Assembly (NCBI RefSeq): GCF_034651555.1
Contig: NZ_JAYEEQ010000009.1
Coordinates: forward strand, 62,001 to 126,000
Source of the DNA: Aurantibrevibacter litoralis
GTDB taxonomy: Bacteria; Bacteroidota; Bacteroidia; Flavobacteriales; Flavobacteriaceae
Direction: 5' to 3'
Length of the DNA stretch: 64,000 nt
Part shown: positions 44,979 to 54,539 of the stretch, in pieces
Position numbering within the stretch: the first letter of the stretch is position 1
Layout of the letters: every line of letters starts with the position of its first letter
Notes under the pieces: model-generated
The model's database searches: none
What the model was told of the DNA's origin: nothing
What the model saw: the letters and a program-made list of their open reading frames with translations, nothing else
Made by a program: the position numbers and the translations under genes

Positions 44979-45002
44979 ACGCATCATATAAAAGAGAAAA
45001 AC

Positions 45003-45815
45003 ATGGCGTATAATTTATTAAAGGGAAAAAGAGGAATCATTTTTGGCGCTTTGGACGAAAACTCCATTGCATGGAAAACGGCAGAACGTGTCTTTGAAGA
45101 AGGAGGTTCCTTTGTGTTGACCAATGCCCCTATCGCCATGCGTATGGGTCAGATAAACGAGTTGGCAAAAAAAACAGGCTCCGAAATTATTCCAGCCGAT
45201 GCCACCGTTGAAGAAGATCTAGATCATTTAGTATCGAAAGCTGTGGAACTTTTAGGCGGAAAATTAGATTTTGTGCTGCATTCCATAGGGATGTCGGTAA
45301 ACGTTAGAAAAGGGCGGTCTTATACCGACCAAAAATATGACTTTACCTCAAAGGGATGGGATGTCTCTGCACTTTCCTTCCACAAGGTAATGCAAAGCCT
45401 CTACAAGGCCGATGCTATGAATCCTTGGGGAAGTATAGTAGCCCTTACCTATATGGCCGCACAGCGAACCTTTCCTGATTATAATGATATGGCCGATAAT
45501 AAGGCCTATTTAGAATCGGTAGCGCGAAGCTTTGGGTACTTTTATGGAAAAGAAAAAAAGGTTCGCGTAAATACCATTTCTCAATCGCCGACACCAACAA
45601 CAGCCGGGCAGGGAGTTAAAGGCTTCGATGGCTTTATTAGCTATGCCGAAAAAATGTCGCCCCTAGGTAATGCTACCGCTTTAGAATGTGCCGATTATAC
45701 CGTTACCTTATTTTCAGATCTCACGCGAAAAGTAACCATGCAAAATTTATTTCACGACGGTGGATTTTCGAGTACAGGGGTAAGTCAAGAGGTAATAGAA
45801 CAGTTTAGTAAATAA
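45003..45815 (+). CDS. fabI: enoyl-[acyl-carrier-protein] reductase (NADH)
   Basis: Catalyses the last reduction in each round of fatty-acid elongation. The short-chain dehydrogenase fold has the FabI-type nucleotide motif KRGIIFGALDENSIAWKTA and the catalytic Tyr-x6-Lys in FPDYNDMADNKAYLES. 270 residues fits. The ATG giving MAYNLLKGKRG is chosen; an earlier in-frame Met would add 24 residues that overlap recN and the -7 box. A hairpin terminator follows. Confidence 0.96.
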   Translation: MAYNLLKGKRGIIFGALDENSIAWKTAERVFEEGGSFVLTNAPIAMRMGQINELAKKTGSEIIPADATVEEDLDHLVSKAVELLGGKLDFVLHSIGMSVNVRKGRSYTDQKYDFTSKGWDVSALSFHKVMQSLYKADAMNPWGSIVALTYMAAQRTFPDYNDMADNKAYLESVARSFGYFYGKEKKVRVNTISQSPTPTTAGQGVKGFDGFISYAEKMSPLGNATALECADYTVTLFSDLTRKVTMQNLFHDGGFSSTGVSQEVIEQFSK

Positions 45816-45835
45816 TAATGAATCCTTATTTTTAC

Positions 45836-45865
45836 AAGCCATCCCAATGTTAGCGGATGGCTTTT
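45836..45865 (+). terminator. intrinsic terminator of fabI
   Basis: Nine-base stem AAGCCATCC facing GGATGGCTT, ten-base loop, followed by TT and a GTGTTTTT tract. Confidence 0.78.
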
Positions 45866-45883
45866 GTGTTTTTGTAAGCGCCT

Positions 45884-46900
45884 ATGGAACTCAATTTTTC
45901 CTTTATAATTCCTGTTTACAATAGGCCTGAAGAAGTACGCGAGCTCCTCCAAAGTCTATCACAACAAACCTATTCAAAACCTTTTGAAATTGTACTCGTA
46001 GAAGACGGTTCTACCGATACGGCACAAGAAGTGGTGTCTTGTTTTGCTGAAACCTTACACATTACCTATCTTATAAAGTCTAACACCGGTCCGGGCGATT
46101 CTCGCAACTACGGTATGCGTCGCGCTAAAGGCAATTATTATATCATTCTTGATTCTGATTGTATCCTGCCACCCGATTATTTGCACATAGTGGCCCACTA
46201 CTTGGAGCACAATTGGGTGCCTTGTTATGGCGGGCCGGATAAGGCGCATGCGTCATTCTCTAAAATACAAAAGGCTATTAATTATGCGATGACATCCCTT
46301 TTAACCACCGGAGGTATACGAGGAAATGCTGCCGCTCTGAACAAATTTCAGCCCAGAAGTTTTAATATGGGCATGTCTAAAACGGTTTTTGAAGCCACTC
46401 AGGGATTCGGTAATATACATCCGGGAGAAGATCCGGATCTCAGTTTTCGCATTTGGAAACATGGATTTAAAACTGCATTAGTGCCTCGGGCGTTTGTGTA
46501 CCACAAAAGACGTATCACATGGAGCTCCTTTTACAAACAGGTTAAGAAATTTGGATTAGTGCGCCCTATATTAAATAAATGGCATCCCGGAACGGCAAAA
46601 TTAACCTATTGGTTTCCTGCTATTTTTAGCCTCTTTAGTATCTTTTCCCTAGTAGGTTTATTTTTAGGTTTTGTGTATCCCATTATGGTAGTAGGTGTTT
46701 ATTTTTTACTTATTTTTTTTCATTCTTGGTTTACAAATCGAGATTTTATTGTAGCCTTATTTTCCGTCTTTGCGGTTATCCTTCAATTTACAGGATACGG
46801 ATTTGGTTACCTTAGGGCTGTGAGTATGCTTTATTTTAGTAAAAGGACTCCGGAAGAACTTTTTCCGACCTTGTTTTTTAAATCAAATCAAGAATCGTGA
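45884..46900 (+). CDS. glycosyltransferase family 2 protein
   Basis: A GT-A fold transferase of 338 residues. The nucleotide-sugar site includes IPVYNRPEEVRELL, VEDGSTD (about residues 40-46) and LDSDCILPPDY with the DxD-like motif. The acceptor region has HPGEDPDLSFRIWKHG. Two or three C-terminal membrane segments (about 245-320) anchor it, as in polysaccharide or lipid glycosyltransferases. It overlaps the following CdaR-like gene by four bases. The product glycan is unknown. Confidence 0.9.
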   Translation: MELNFSFIIPVYNRPEEVRELLQSLSQQTYSKPFEIVLVEDGSTDTAQEVVSCFAETLHITYLIKSNTGPGDSRNYGMRRAKGNYYIILDSDCILPPDYLHIVAHYLEHNWVPCYGGPDKAHASFSKIQKAINYAMTSLLTTGGIRGNAAALNKFQPRSFNMGMSKTVFEATQGFGNIHPGEDPDLSFRIWKHGFKTALVPRAFVYHKRRITWSSFYKQVKKFGLVRPILNKWHPGTAKLTYWFPAIFSLFSIFSLVGLFLGFVYPIMVVGVYFLLIFFHSWFTNRDFIVALFSVFAVILQFTGYGFGYLRAVSMLYFSKRTPEELFPTLFFKSNQES

Positions 46901-47862
46901 AAGGCGTTAATCAAAAAGGCATCAATAAAAGAAAACTAAAAATTTTTCTATTTTTACTCCTATGTGCTTCCCTCATTTGGTTCCTTAGTAAACTCTCGGA
47001 CACCTATAATCACAAGGTCGTGTTCCATTTAAAATTTGAAAATCTACCGGACAGCTTACTATTGCTAAATACGTCTAGAAATGTAGCAAATCTCACCCTA
47101 CGAGGTAGCGGATTTTCCTTATTAAAATACGATTTTATTCAAAAAGATATGGTACTTGATCTGGCTCATATTCAGCTAGATGCATCAACCAAAAATCACT
47201 ATTTACCGACCGAAATATACAAGAAACAAATTGAAAGTCAGTTGTTTGAAAACACTTTTTTGGTCGATTTTGATTATGATCCATTACAAATTTCAGTCGA
47301 CAAAATAGCCTTCAAAAAGGTTCCCGTTATCCCTCAAATTGAGATACAGACGATGGCCAATTATTATGTGGAAGCACCAATCGCTATAATTCCCGATTCT
47401 ATTATTATAAGAGGCCCTTCCCATGAAATAGACACCATATGGACGATAAAAACCGAAAAAAAAGTGTTTTCCGAGCAGTGGTCGCACAGCACGTACCCCT
47501 TATTTTTAGAAAAGCCCTCCGGTCTTGTGCATACCGAATATTCAGAAAATTCTGTTTCTATTTCTGCCAAAATATGGAAATTTTCAGAAGAGCTGATAAC
47601 TGTGCCAATTACATTGATTGATCTGCCTGAGGATATAGAAATAAGACTATTTCCAGCGGAAGTACAGGTGCTTTGTAAAGCAAAATTAGAGGATCTTAAG
47701 CGTCTTACACCAGAGCATTTTCAGGTTATTGCAGATTACAATCAAATTGCGACAGGCACTGCAGACGCCCTAGCGCTACACCTAAGCAAACAGCCAGAGC
47801 ATCTACTTTCGGCTCAATTGCAGGAAACTCAAGTTACGTATATTTTAAAAAGAAACCCATGA
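46897..47862 (+). CDS. YbbR/CdaR-like domain protein
   Basis: A 321-residue protein with one N-terminal membrane segment (about residues 13-31, LKIFLFLLLCASLIWFLSKL) and an extracytoplasmic part of beta-rich YbbR-like repeats (for example VDYFVEAPIAIIPDSIIIRGP in related form). In Firmicutes such proteins regulate the c-di-AMP cyclase CdaA; no cyclase gene is adjacent here. The start is GTG, overlapping the glycosyltransferase by four bases. Its end overlaps coaE by four bases. Confidence 0.78.
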   Translation: MKGVNQKGINKRKLKIFLFLLLCASLIWFLSKLSDTYNHKVVFHLKFENLPDSLLLLNTSRNVANLTLRGSGFSLLKYDFIQKDMVLDLAHIQLDASTKNHYLPTEIYKKQIESQLFENTFLVDFDYDPLQISVDKIAFKKVPVIPQIEIQTMANYYVEAPIAIIPDSIIIRGPSHEIDTIWTIKTEKKVFSEQWSHSTYPLFLEKPSGLVHTEYSENSVSISAKIWKFSEELITVPITLIDLPEDIEIRLFPAEVQVLCKAKLEDLKRLTPEHFQVIADYNQIATGTADALALHLSKQPEHLLSAQLQETQVTYILKRNP

Positions 47863-48452
47863 TAGTAGGTTTAACAGGCGGTATCGGGAGCGGAAAATCC
47901 ACCGTAGCACAAATGTTTTCGGAGCTTGGCATTGCGGTTTATTATGCGGATAAGGAAGCTAAAAATCTTATGCATAGCTCCTTAGAACTTCGAAAGTCGA
48001 TTATTTCGCTTTTGGGTAGTGAGGCTTATCAAGATGAAGAATTGAATAGTCCGTGGGTTGCCCAAAAAATATTCCATAACAAAACCTTGCTGCAGCAAAT
48101 GAATGCCCTAGTACACCCAATGGTGAAAGCCCATTTCTTGGAATGGGTCAAGAATCAAAACACACCCTATGTCATTCAGGAAAACGCACTAATTTTTGAA
48201 CAAAATGCGCAAGCAAATTTTGATAAAATTATTTTGGTGGTAGCACCTGTAGAGGAACGCATTCGCAGGGTACAAAAAAGGGATAATACCACAAAAGATT
48301 CCGTTATGGCACGTATCGCTAATCAACTGGAAGACACCGAAAAACAAGAGCTAACCCACTATGTTATTCAAAACCGAACTCTTAAAAACACCAAAGCACA
48401 GGTTTTAAAAATACATAAAGAACTTCTGGAATTAAGATTGCAAAAAGATTAA
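47859..48452 (+). CDS. coaE: dephospho-CoA kinase
   Basis: Final step of coenzyme A synthesis. The P-loop GGIGSGKS is at residues 7-14. The substrate and lid regions include YYADKEAKNLM, LVHPMVKAHFLEW and QKRDNTTKDSVMARIANQ. 197 residues is standard. It ends the glycosyltransferase/CdaR-like/coaE unit with four-base overlaps. Both CoaBC and CoaE are thus encoded within 7 kb. Confidence 0.96.
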   Translation: MIVGLTGGIGSGKSTVAQMFSELGIAVYYADKEAKNLMHSSLELRKSIISLLGSEAYQDEELNSPWVAQKIFHNKTLLQQMNALVHPMVKAHFLEWVKNQNTPYVIQENALIFEQNAQANFDKIILVVAPVEERIRRVQKRDNTTKDSVMARIANQLEDTEKQELTHYVIQNRTLKNTKAQVLKIHKELLELRLQKD

Positions 48453-48524
48453 GGTATCTATTTTGTTAAGGTTTGGTTAAACCTTCAATCCACTAAATGT
48501 TAAATTTCTAATTTTAACAGAAAT

Positions 48525-50105
48525 ATGAACAAAAGGTTATTTGCGCTCTTAGTGATTTTAATGAGCCTTTCGCTATTAGGAATCATTTTTGTACAGGGCT
48601 ATTGGATAAAGAAATCGGTAGAAGATAAAGAAGAGCAATTTTCCAATACTATTTCCGATATTTTAAGCAAAGTTGCAGAAAAGATCGAGAATCGGGAAAT
48701 GAAAGACTATGCCGACGGATTTTTAAAACTAAAAGATAGCATTGGCGAACCAAAAAGTTCTCATTTTAGAAATTTTTTCTTTGTAGATAAGGATATAAAT
48801 TCCAACGAGATTTTGCTGTATTCTCACGGCATTTTAGAAGAGGATTACAATATGGCCTCTACGTTCTTTGATAATGGCATTAATGGAGATTCTAGTTTGA
48901 TAAAAGGATTTACCAGTAAACGTACCAAAACAATTTTTAAGGAAGATTATGGCTTAGACGGAAAGCAATTTCGACTTAATCCCGTGCAAAAATTAGAGAA
49001 GATTGGGGGGCTATCGTCTATTGACAAAGCCGTTTTTGACGATGTTTTTCGGGAAAATGCAAAGACAATTCCCATTCATCAACGGGTAACGCGGCAAGAG
49101 ATTGAACTGCTGCTTGGCAATGAGTTAAAAAATAGAGGTATTACCATAGATTTTGAATACGGTATTTACAGTAGGGGACTACCCACCAAAGTAAAATCGC
49201 CCAAATTCAAATTTTCTAATTTAACCCTGTATAAGGCACCTATTTTTTCGGATAGCGAAGGAAACACCAATTTTTCATTGCTTATTTCCTTTCCAGAAAA
49301 AAAGCGATTTTTATTACAATCAATAATTGGGATGGCCCTACTGTCGTTGATTTTTACACTGATCATTATGGTAGCGTATGGCAGTGCCATTTACCAACTC
49401 ATCCGTCAAAAACAGATTTCGGAAATTAAATCTGATTTTATCAATAACATGACCCATGAGTTTAAGACCCCCATTGCGACTATAAACTTAGCGGTAGAAG
49501 CTATTAGAAACCCGAAAATTATAGTAGATCAGGAAAAGGTTTTTCGCTATTTGCAAATGATTAAAGATGAGAATAAGCGTATGCACGCACAGGTAGAGAA
49601 TGTGTTGCGAATATCTAAGCTTGAAAAAAATCAATTGGACATTAGTAAGGATAGGGTTAATGTGCACGACATAGTGCAGGATGCCATAGCCCATGTAGAA
49701 TTAATCGTTGCAGACCGATCCGGTTATATAAAAACACATTTGGATTCTGAACGATCTGATGTATTGGCAAGCGAAATGCATTTTACGAATGTAATCGTAA
49801 ATATTTTAGATAATGCCATAAAATATTCGCCCGAAGAACCCAAGATTGATATCTATACCGAATTGGTAAAAAATCATATTGTCATAAAAATTAAAGATCA
49901 AGGTGCAGGAATGAGTAAAGCTGTGCTAAAGCGGGTTTTTGAACAGTTTTATAGAGAACACACCGGGGATGTGCACAACGTAAAAGGTCATGGTTTAGGT
50001 TTGGCCTACGTAAAAAAAATAATTGAAGATCATCAAGGCGAAGTTTACGCAGAAAGTGAAAAAGGTAAAGGAAGTACTTTCTACATTAAACTCCCTTTAA
50101 TTTAA
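48525..50105 (+). CDS. membrane sensor histidine kinase
   Basis: A 526-residue two-membrane-segment kinase (about residues 8-28 and 265-290) with a 235-residue periplasmic sensor of no recognised family. The dimerisation domain has phospho-acceptor His311 in NMTHEFKTPIATI. The ATPase domain has the N box VIVNILDNAIKYS, the G1 box IKDQGAGM and the G2 box GHGLGLAYV. It lies five bases before its response regulator. The architecture resembles RprX of Bacteroides. The signal is unknown. Confidence 0.94.
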   Translation: MNKRLFALLVILMSLSLLGIIFVQGYWIKKSVEDKEEQFSNTISDILSKVAEKIENREMKDYADGFLKLKDSIGEPKSSHFRNFFFVDKDINSNEILLYSHGILEEDYNMASTFFDNGINGDSSLIKGFTSKRTKTIFKEDYGLDGKQFRLNPVQKLEKIGGLSSIDKAVFDDVFRENAKTIPIHQRVTRQEIELLLGNELKNRGITIDFEYGIYSRGLPTKVKSPKFKFSNLTLYKAPIFSDSEGNTNFSLLISFPEKKRFLLQSIIGMALLSLIFTLIIMVAYGSAIYQLIRQKQISEIKSDFINNMTHEFKTPIATINLAVEAIRNPKIIVDQEKVFRYLQMIKDENKRMHAQVENVLRISKLEKNQLDISKDRVNVHDIVQDAIAHVELIVADRSGYIKTHLDSERSDVLASEMHFTNVIVNILDNAIKYSPEEPKIDIYTELVKNHIVIKIKDQGAGMSKAVLKRVFEQFYREHTGDVHNVKGHGLGLAYVKKIIEDHQGEVYAESEKGKGSTFYIKLPLI

Positions 50106-50110
50106 AAATT

Positions 50111-50818
50111 ATGGAAACGATAAACAAAAAGATTTTGCTAGTAGAAGACGATCCCAATTTTGGTACCGTACTCAAAGATTATTTAGCGATGAATGACTTT
50201 GATGTAACCTTGGCTAAAAATGGGATGGAAGGTTTTGAAAAATTTAAAAAAGATAATTACGACGTGTGCATTTTGGATGTCATGATGCCCTATAAAGATG
50301 GGTTTACGCTGGCCAAAGAAATACGAGAGAAAAACGAAAATGTACCCATTGTTTTTCTAACGGCAAAAACCATGAAAGAAGATGTTTTAAAAGGGTATAA
50401 AGCAGGTGCCGATGATTATCTTAACAAACCTTTTGATTCTGAAGTTTTGCTAATGAAACTTAAAGCGATAATACAGCGAAAAGCATCGAACACCTTGGCG
50501 GAAAGCAAACAGTTCGAGTTTGTTATCGGAGGGTTTCACCTTAATTCTAAATTACGGTTTTTAAAATACAAAGACGAACCCGCTATTAAACTTTCGCCCA
50601 AAGAAAATGAATTACTGCGCTTGTTAGCTCTGTACGAAAACGACCTTATGCCTCGCGAACTGGCATTAACTAAAATTTGGCGTGATGATAATTATTTCAC
50701 TTCCAGAAGTATGGACGTGTATATTGCCAAACTAAGAAAATACTTGAAAAAAGATGACACCGTTGAGATTTTAAATATTCACGGTGAAGGCTTTCGATTG
50801 GTAATCAAGAAAGATTAA
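50111..50818 (+). CDS. OmpR-family response regulator
   Basis: A 235-residue regulator. The receiver domain (about residues 7-120) has the acidic pair in LLVEDDP, phospho-acceptor Asp56 in CILDVMMP, and Lys in FLTAKTMKED. The C-terminal winged helix (about 135-232) has KLSPKENELLRLLALYEND and RSMDVYIAKLRKYLKKDD. It resembles RprY of Bacteroides. It is transcribed with the preceding kinase and followed by a bidirectional terminator. Confidence 0.95.
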   Translation: METINKKILLVEDDPNFGTVLKDYLAMNDFDVTLAKNGMEGFEKFKKDNYDVCILDVMMPYKDGFTLAKEIREKNENVPIVFLTAKTMKEDVLKGYKAGADDYLNKPFDSEVLLMKLKAIIQRKASNTLAESKQFEFVIGGFHLNSKLRFLKYKDEPAIKLSPKENELLRLLALYENDLMPRELALTKIWRDDNYFTSRSMDVYIAKLRKYLKKDDTVEILNIHGEGFRLVIKKD

Positions 50819-50843
50819 CCAAATCGCAAACAATATGTATAAG

Positions 50844-50876
50844 GCCATTCAAAAATTAAATTTGAATGGCTTTTAT
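50844..50876 (+). terminator. terminator after the response regulator (bidirectional)
   Basis: Ten-base perfect stem GCCATTCAAA facing TTTGAATGGC with a seven-base loop, then TTTTATTTTT. It lies between convergent genes and overlaps the last codons of gntK. Confidence 0.85.
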
Positions 50877-51391
50877 TTTTGCGTAGTCTTAATCGTAGCA
50901 ATAATTTCATCGACCATAGCTTGTGGCGTTTGATTTATGGAAATGGTTACACTTACCGCAGGTTCTTCTAAAGCTTCAAATTGCGATTTCAATAGGGTAG
51001 GAGGCATAAAATGTCCGCTTCTCTGCTGCATCCGTTGTTGAATTTCTTCAAAACTACCTTTTAAAAAAACCCAGACCACCCGGTCTTCAATCCCCTTTGC
51101 AAGGAGCTCTCTGTACCTCTCTTTTAGCGCCGAGCAGACGATAACAGCACCATGTTGAAGCTGTGTTTTGGCTAAGGCATTGAGCGCTTCAAGCCATCCC
51201 AATCTATCGGTATCGGTGAGTGGCGTTCCGGCAGCCATTTTTTCGACATTTTGTTCGCTGTGGTAATCGTCTCCATCAAAAAACGGAATCTGTAGTGCTT
51301 GGGCTAAACCCTTTCCAATTGTAGTTTTGCCGCTACCGGATACACCCATCACATAAAAAATGGAAGTTGCTACAGGCTGTTGCGCTATCAT
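50873..51391 (-). CDS. gntK: gluconokinase
   Basis: Phosphorylates gluconate to 6-phosphogluconate for the pentose phosphate or Entner-Doudoroff route. P-loop GVSGSGKT at residues 16-23, then FDGDDYHSEQNVEKMAAGTPL and VCSALKERYRELL, which are diagnostic for the GntK family. 172 residues is normal. It overlaps miaA by four bases at the end of a long minus-strand operon. No gluconate permease or dehydratase is nearby. Confidence 0.94.
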   Translation of the reverse strand: MIAQQPVATSIFYVMGVSGSGKTTIGKGLAQALQIPFFDGDDYHSEQNVEKMAAGTPLTDTDRLGWLEALNALAKTQLQHGAVIVCSALKERYRELLAKGIEDRVVWVFLKGSFEEIQQRMQQRSGHFMPPTLLKSQFEALEEPAVSVTISINQTPQAMVDEIIATIKTTQK

Positions 51392-52302
51392 GTGCTTTGA
51401 ATTTTAGTATTTATTTCGCTAAGTATTTTTGTGCTACTGTCATTGTACGCAAACCAATGTGTTTGCGGAGTTTTTTTAAACCATGTAATTTGTCTTTTGG
51501 CAAAACGGCGTGTATTTTTTTTTATTTCTTCAACCGCCACCTCAAGGGGGTACTTTCCTTCAAAATACCCAAACAATTCTTTATAGCCAACAGTTTGCAG
51601 CGCATTAAATTTTTTGTAGGGCAAAAGCTTTTCGGCTTCTAAAAGAAGCCCACACCGCATCATTTCATCTACTCTTTGGTTAATTCTAGTATAGATAATA
51701 TCCCGATCGGCCTGTAGACCAATGCTATGGGAAACAAAATTTCTACGGATTTTGGGTTGCGACAAAAAAGAAGAGTAGGACCGCCCTGTGCCCACACAAA
51801 TTTCTAAGGCTCGTATAAGTCGATGCGGATTTGCAACATCTACGCGCAGGTAATATTCAGGATCAAGACGTTTTAGCATGTGCTGAAGTACGGGTAAACC
51901 TTCGTTTCTAAAACGTTCATTGAGCTGATTTCGAATATCGGCCGGCACAGTCGGAAAGCTATCTAACCCGTTGAGTACCGCATCAACATACAGCCCGCTG
52001 CCGCCTACCATAACAACGATGTCCTGATGTTTAAAAAGGGAATCTAACTTGGCTATGGCATCTCTTTCAAAATCGCCTACCGAGTACGAATCTTTAATGC
52101 TCTTATGTTGAATAAAATGATGCTTCACTTTTAACAACTCATCTGAAGATGGTACCGCTGTACCTATTGCCATTTCTTTAAAAAACTGCCGAGAATCTGC
52201 CGAAATGATCTCGGTATTATAATGTGTGGCCACATCAATAGCCAAGGTTGTCTTGCCAATTGCTGTAGGGCCTATAATAACGATAAGATATTTTTCTTTC
52301 AT
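51388..52302 (-). CDS. miaA: tRNA dimethylallyltransferase
   Basis: Adds the isopentenyl group to A37 of tRNAs reading UNN codons. P-loop GPTAIGKT at 11-18, then ISADSRQFFKEMAIGTAVP, GGSGLYVDAVLNG and ALQTVGYKELFGYF. 304 residues fits. Overlaps both neighbours by four bases (ion channel upstream, gntK downstream), so it is translated as part of one operon. Confidence 0.96.
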   Translation of the reverse strand: MKEKYLIVIIGPTAIGKTTLAIDVATHYNTEIISADSRQFFKEMAIGTAVPSSDELLKVKHHFIQHKSIKDSYSVGDFERDAIAKLDSLFKHQDIVVMVGGSGLYVDAVLNGLDSFPTVPADIRNQLNERFRNEGLPVLQHMLKRLDPEYYLRVDVANPHRLIRALEICVGTGRSYSSFLSQPKIRRNFVSHSIGLQADRDIIYTRINQRVDEMMRCGLLLEAEKLLPYKKFNALQTVGYKELFGYFEGKYPLEVAVEEIKKNTRRFAKRQITWFKKTPQTHWFAYNDSSTKILSEINTKIQST

Positions 52303-53135
52303 TGCGCTTCACTCAAGGCATGTCCACATTGTTCACAATATTTGGCGTGTTTTGAAGCTATGGCGTTACCACATTGAGCGCATGTACTTTTATCCGTTTT
52401 TTTGCTTTTGTTTTTAAAACTAGCATATTCTGCCGACACAATGCCTGTGGGTACTGCAATAACACCATATCCCATGATCATGATAAGCGTAGCAATAAAG
52501 CGTCCCAGTCCGGTTTGCGGCGAGATATCCCCGTAGCCCACGGTGGTAAGGGTAACAATAGTCCAATAGGCACTATCCGGGATGCTGTTGTAACCATTTT
52601 CCGGTCCTTCTACCAAATACATTAAGGTTCCTAATAGAACGGAAATTATAATCATGAAAAACATGAAAATAAATATTTTAGCCCTACTAACCTTTAATGC
52701 GTTTACTAAATTATTTGATTCTCCTACGAAATGCATCAACTTTAATATTCTAAAAACCCGTAATAGGCGCAATGCCCTTACCGCCGTAACATATTGGGAA
52801 CCAACAATAAAAAAAGAAATGTATTTGGGTACGGTCGAGATATAGTCAATAATACCTAACGCACTAAAAATATACTTTGTGGGCTTTTTAATACAGACGA
52901 TCCGTAAAATATATTCTATGGTAAAAAGAACAGTAACGATCCATTCCGAAATATTAAAAAAGCCTTGGTATTTTATGCCATAGGATGGAATACTTTCCAA
53001 CATTACGACAAGAATACTATATAGAATTACAACAAGCAAAATAAGATCGAACATGCGACCGGCTCTGGTATGAGTGCCATAAATTACTTCATGAATCTTT
53101 TCCTTCCAAGTTTGTGGAGCTTCAAATTCCTTCAA
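52299..53135 (-). CDS. voltage-gated-type potassium channel with C-terminal zinc ribbon
   Basis: A six-segment cation channel, 278 residues. The S4-like helix carries regularly spaced Arg (RALRLLRVFRILKL, 120-133), and the pore filter TVGYGD is at 198-203, specific for K+. The C-terminal tail has a small zinc ribbon with Cys252, Cys255, Cys267 and Cys270 (CAQC then CEQC). There is no RCK/TrkA-N domain. It starts three bases after the nuclease gene and overlaps miaA. A K+ leak or voltage-gated role is inferred. Confidence 0.92.
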   Translation of the reverse strand: MKEFEAPQTWKEKIHEVIYGTHTRAGRMFDLILLVVILYSILVVMLESIPSYGIKYQGFFNISEWIVTVLFTIEYILRIVCIKKPTKYIFSALGIIDYISTVPKYISFFIVGSQYVTAVRALRLLRVFRILKLMHFVGESNNLVNALKVSRAKIFIFMFFMIIISVLLGTLMYLVEGPENGYNSIPDSAYWTIVTLTTVGYGDISPQTGLGRFIATLIMIMGYGVIAVPTGIVSAEYASFKNKSKKTDKSTCAQCGNAIASKHAKYCEQCGHALSEAQ

Positions 53136-53138
53136 TAC

Positions 53139-54509
53139 TTACGATTTAAGTTCTACTGTTTTAAAATCCTTCTGTTTTCTATAATAATGTTCAATGATGT
53201 GTTGCGCATTTATATTCCATTTTACTGGTACTATAATAGCATCCAAAACTTGGGGGTTATAGATTTGATGATTGAGTTCATAAAAACCAAGGCCTTTAAA
53301 GATACCATTTTTGATTAAAACAGCACTTCTTTCACCGATATTACGTCCTTTCCCGGTAAGGAGGATATTCTTAGAGGTGAGACTATATCGTTGTATGGCT
53401 TGGAACACCCTTTCATTATACTCCATTGGTTGCTCTTTCTGAATACAGGCACCCAGACAATTCTGATCTGTATATTTAGAACAGTTTTTTTTTGCCTCGG
53501 ACAAACCTACTAATTTATCGCATAATTGAAATTCTTCCGAAATCTGACGCAAAAACTGTACGCCGGCAATATAACTTCTAAACGTTCCTATGGGATTTGG
53601 GTTTTCATGCTCCGGCAGAATGCGTAGTGTGCGGTAGCCATCCTCATTCATGCTGCTGTACAGCCCATGGGTAAATCGCTTTCCTCTTAAATTCTTAAGG
53701 TAGCGAGGTCGTAGACGTAAAAGTGCTTCATGGGCTTTTAAATCGGCTATTAATTCGCTTCCAGTTCTTTCAAAGGTCACCTTCTTAGTTTCCTTCTGCA
53801 GTTTTATATTGAGGGGGTTTGTACCCGTAAAATGTTGATTTACTCTTTTTTTAATATTCCTGCTTTTGCCCAAAAACAGCACATCACCTTCTTTATTATG
53901 CAAATAATAGACTCCTGTTTCCGAGGGTAGTGCAGCCACCATGTCTAATTGTCGGGCTGTAAGCTCCCCCAAGCTTTCCGCTCTAATGACTGATTTAAGG
54001 ATGGTTTTGTCTAAATCCTTATCCAATAGCAACTTAAATAATTTTAGGGTGGCCAACGCATCCCCATTGGCTCGGTGCCGATCACTTACCGGGATTCCCA
54101 AGGAACGAACCAATTTACCCAGACTATACGATGCTGCATTAGGGATAAGACTCTTAGACAAATCTACTGTGCATAACGTCTTGCGTTCAAAGCTGTAGCC
54201 CAAGCGTCTAAATTCTGTTCTCAAAATACGGTAGTCGAACTGCGCATTATGCGCTACTATAATTGCATTCTCCGTGATTTCTACAATGCGTTTAGCCACT
54301 TCGTAAAATTTAGGAGCTGTTTGTAGCATATGGTTGTTTATGCCTGTAAGATTCACGACAAAAGGCTGTATTTCCTTTTCGGGATTAACAAGGCTAATAA
54401 ATACATCTACCACCTCATGCCCATCAAATTTGTGAATCGCAATTTCGGTAATGCCCTCTTCATTGTATTTTCCGCCGGTTGTTTCAATATCCAATATTGC
54501 GTACATCAT
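53139..54509 (-). CDS. DnaQ-type exonuclease fused to a GIY-YIG (UvrC/Cho-like) nuclease
   Basis: A 456-residue fusion. The N-terminal DEDDh exonuclease (about residues 1-165) has DIETTGG (Asp7, Glu9), HNAQFDYRIL and HRANGDALAT with catalytic Asp150 and His146. The GIY-YIG domain (about 195-275) has GVYYLHNKEGDVLFLGKS and KKRVNQHF. A Cys-rich segment (NCSKYTDQNCLGACIQKE) follows near residue 360. There is no UvrC RNase H or HhH region, so it resembles the Cho nuclease. A repair role is likely. Similar fusions occur in Bacteroidetes and Actinobacteria. Confidence 0.9.
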   Translation of the reverse strand: MMYAILDIETTGGKYNEEGITEIAIHKFDGHEVVDVFISLVNPEKEIQPFVVNLTGINNHMLQTAPKFYEVAKRIVEITENAIIVAHNAQFDYRILRTEFRRLGYSFERKTLCTVDLSKSLIPNAASYSLGKLVRSLGIPVSDRHRANGDALATLKLFKLLLDKDLDKTILKSVIRAESLGELTARQLDMVAALPSETGVYYLHNKEGDVLFLGKSRNIKKRVNQHFTGTNPLNIKLQKETKKVTFERTGSELIADLKAHEALLRLRPRYLKNLRGKRFTHGLYSSMNEDGYRTLRILPEHENPNPIGTFRSYIAGVQFLRQISEEFQLCDKLVGLSEAKKNCSKYTDQNCLGACIQKEQPMEYNERVFQAIQRYSLTSKNILLTGKGRNIGERSAVLIKNGIFKGLGFYELNHQIYNPQVLDAIIVPVKWNINAQHIIEHYYRKQKDFKTVELKS

Positions 54510-54539
54510 CTACTTTTCTCTTTATGCGGTGCTACTTTC

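Noticed and set aside
44931..45002. 24-residue N-terminal extension of fabI
   Set aside because: It overlaps the end of recN and the -7 box; the internal ATG matches the FabI start.
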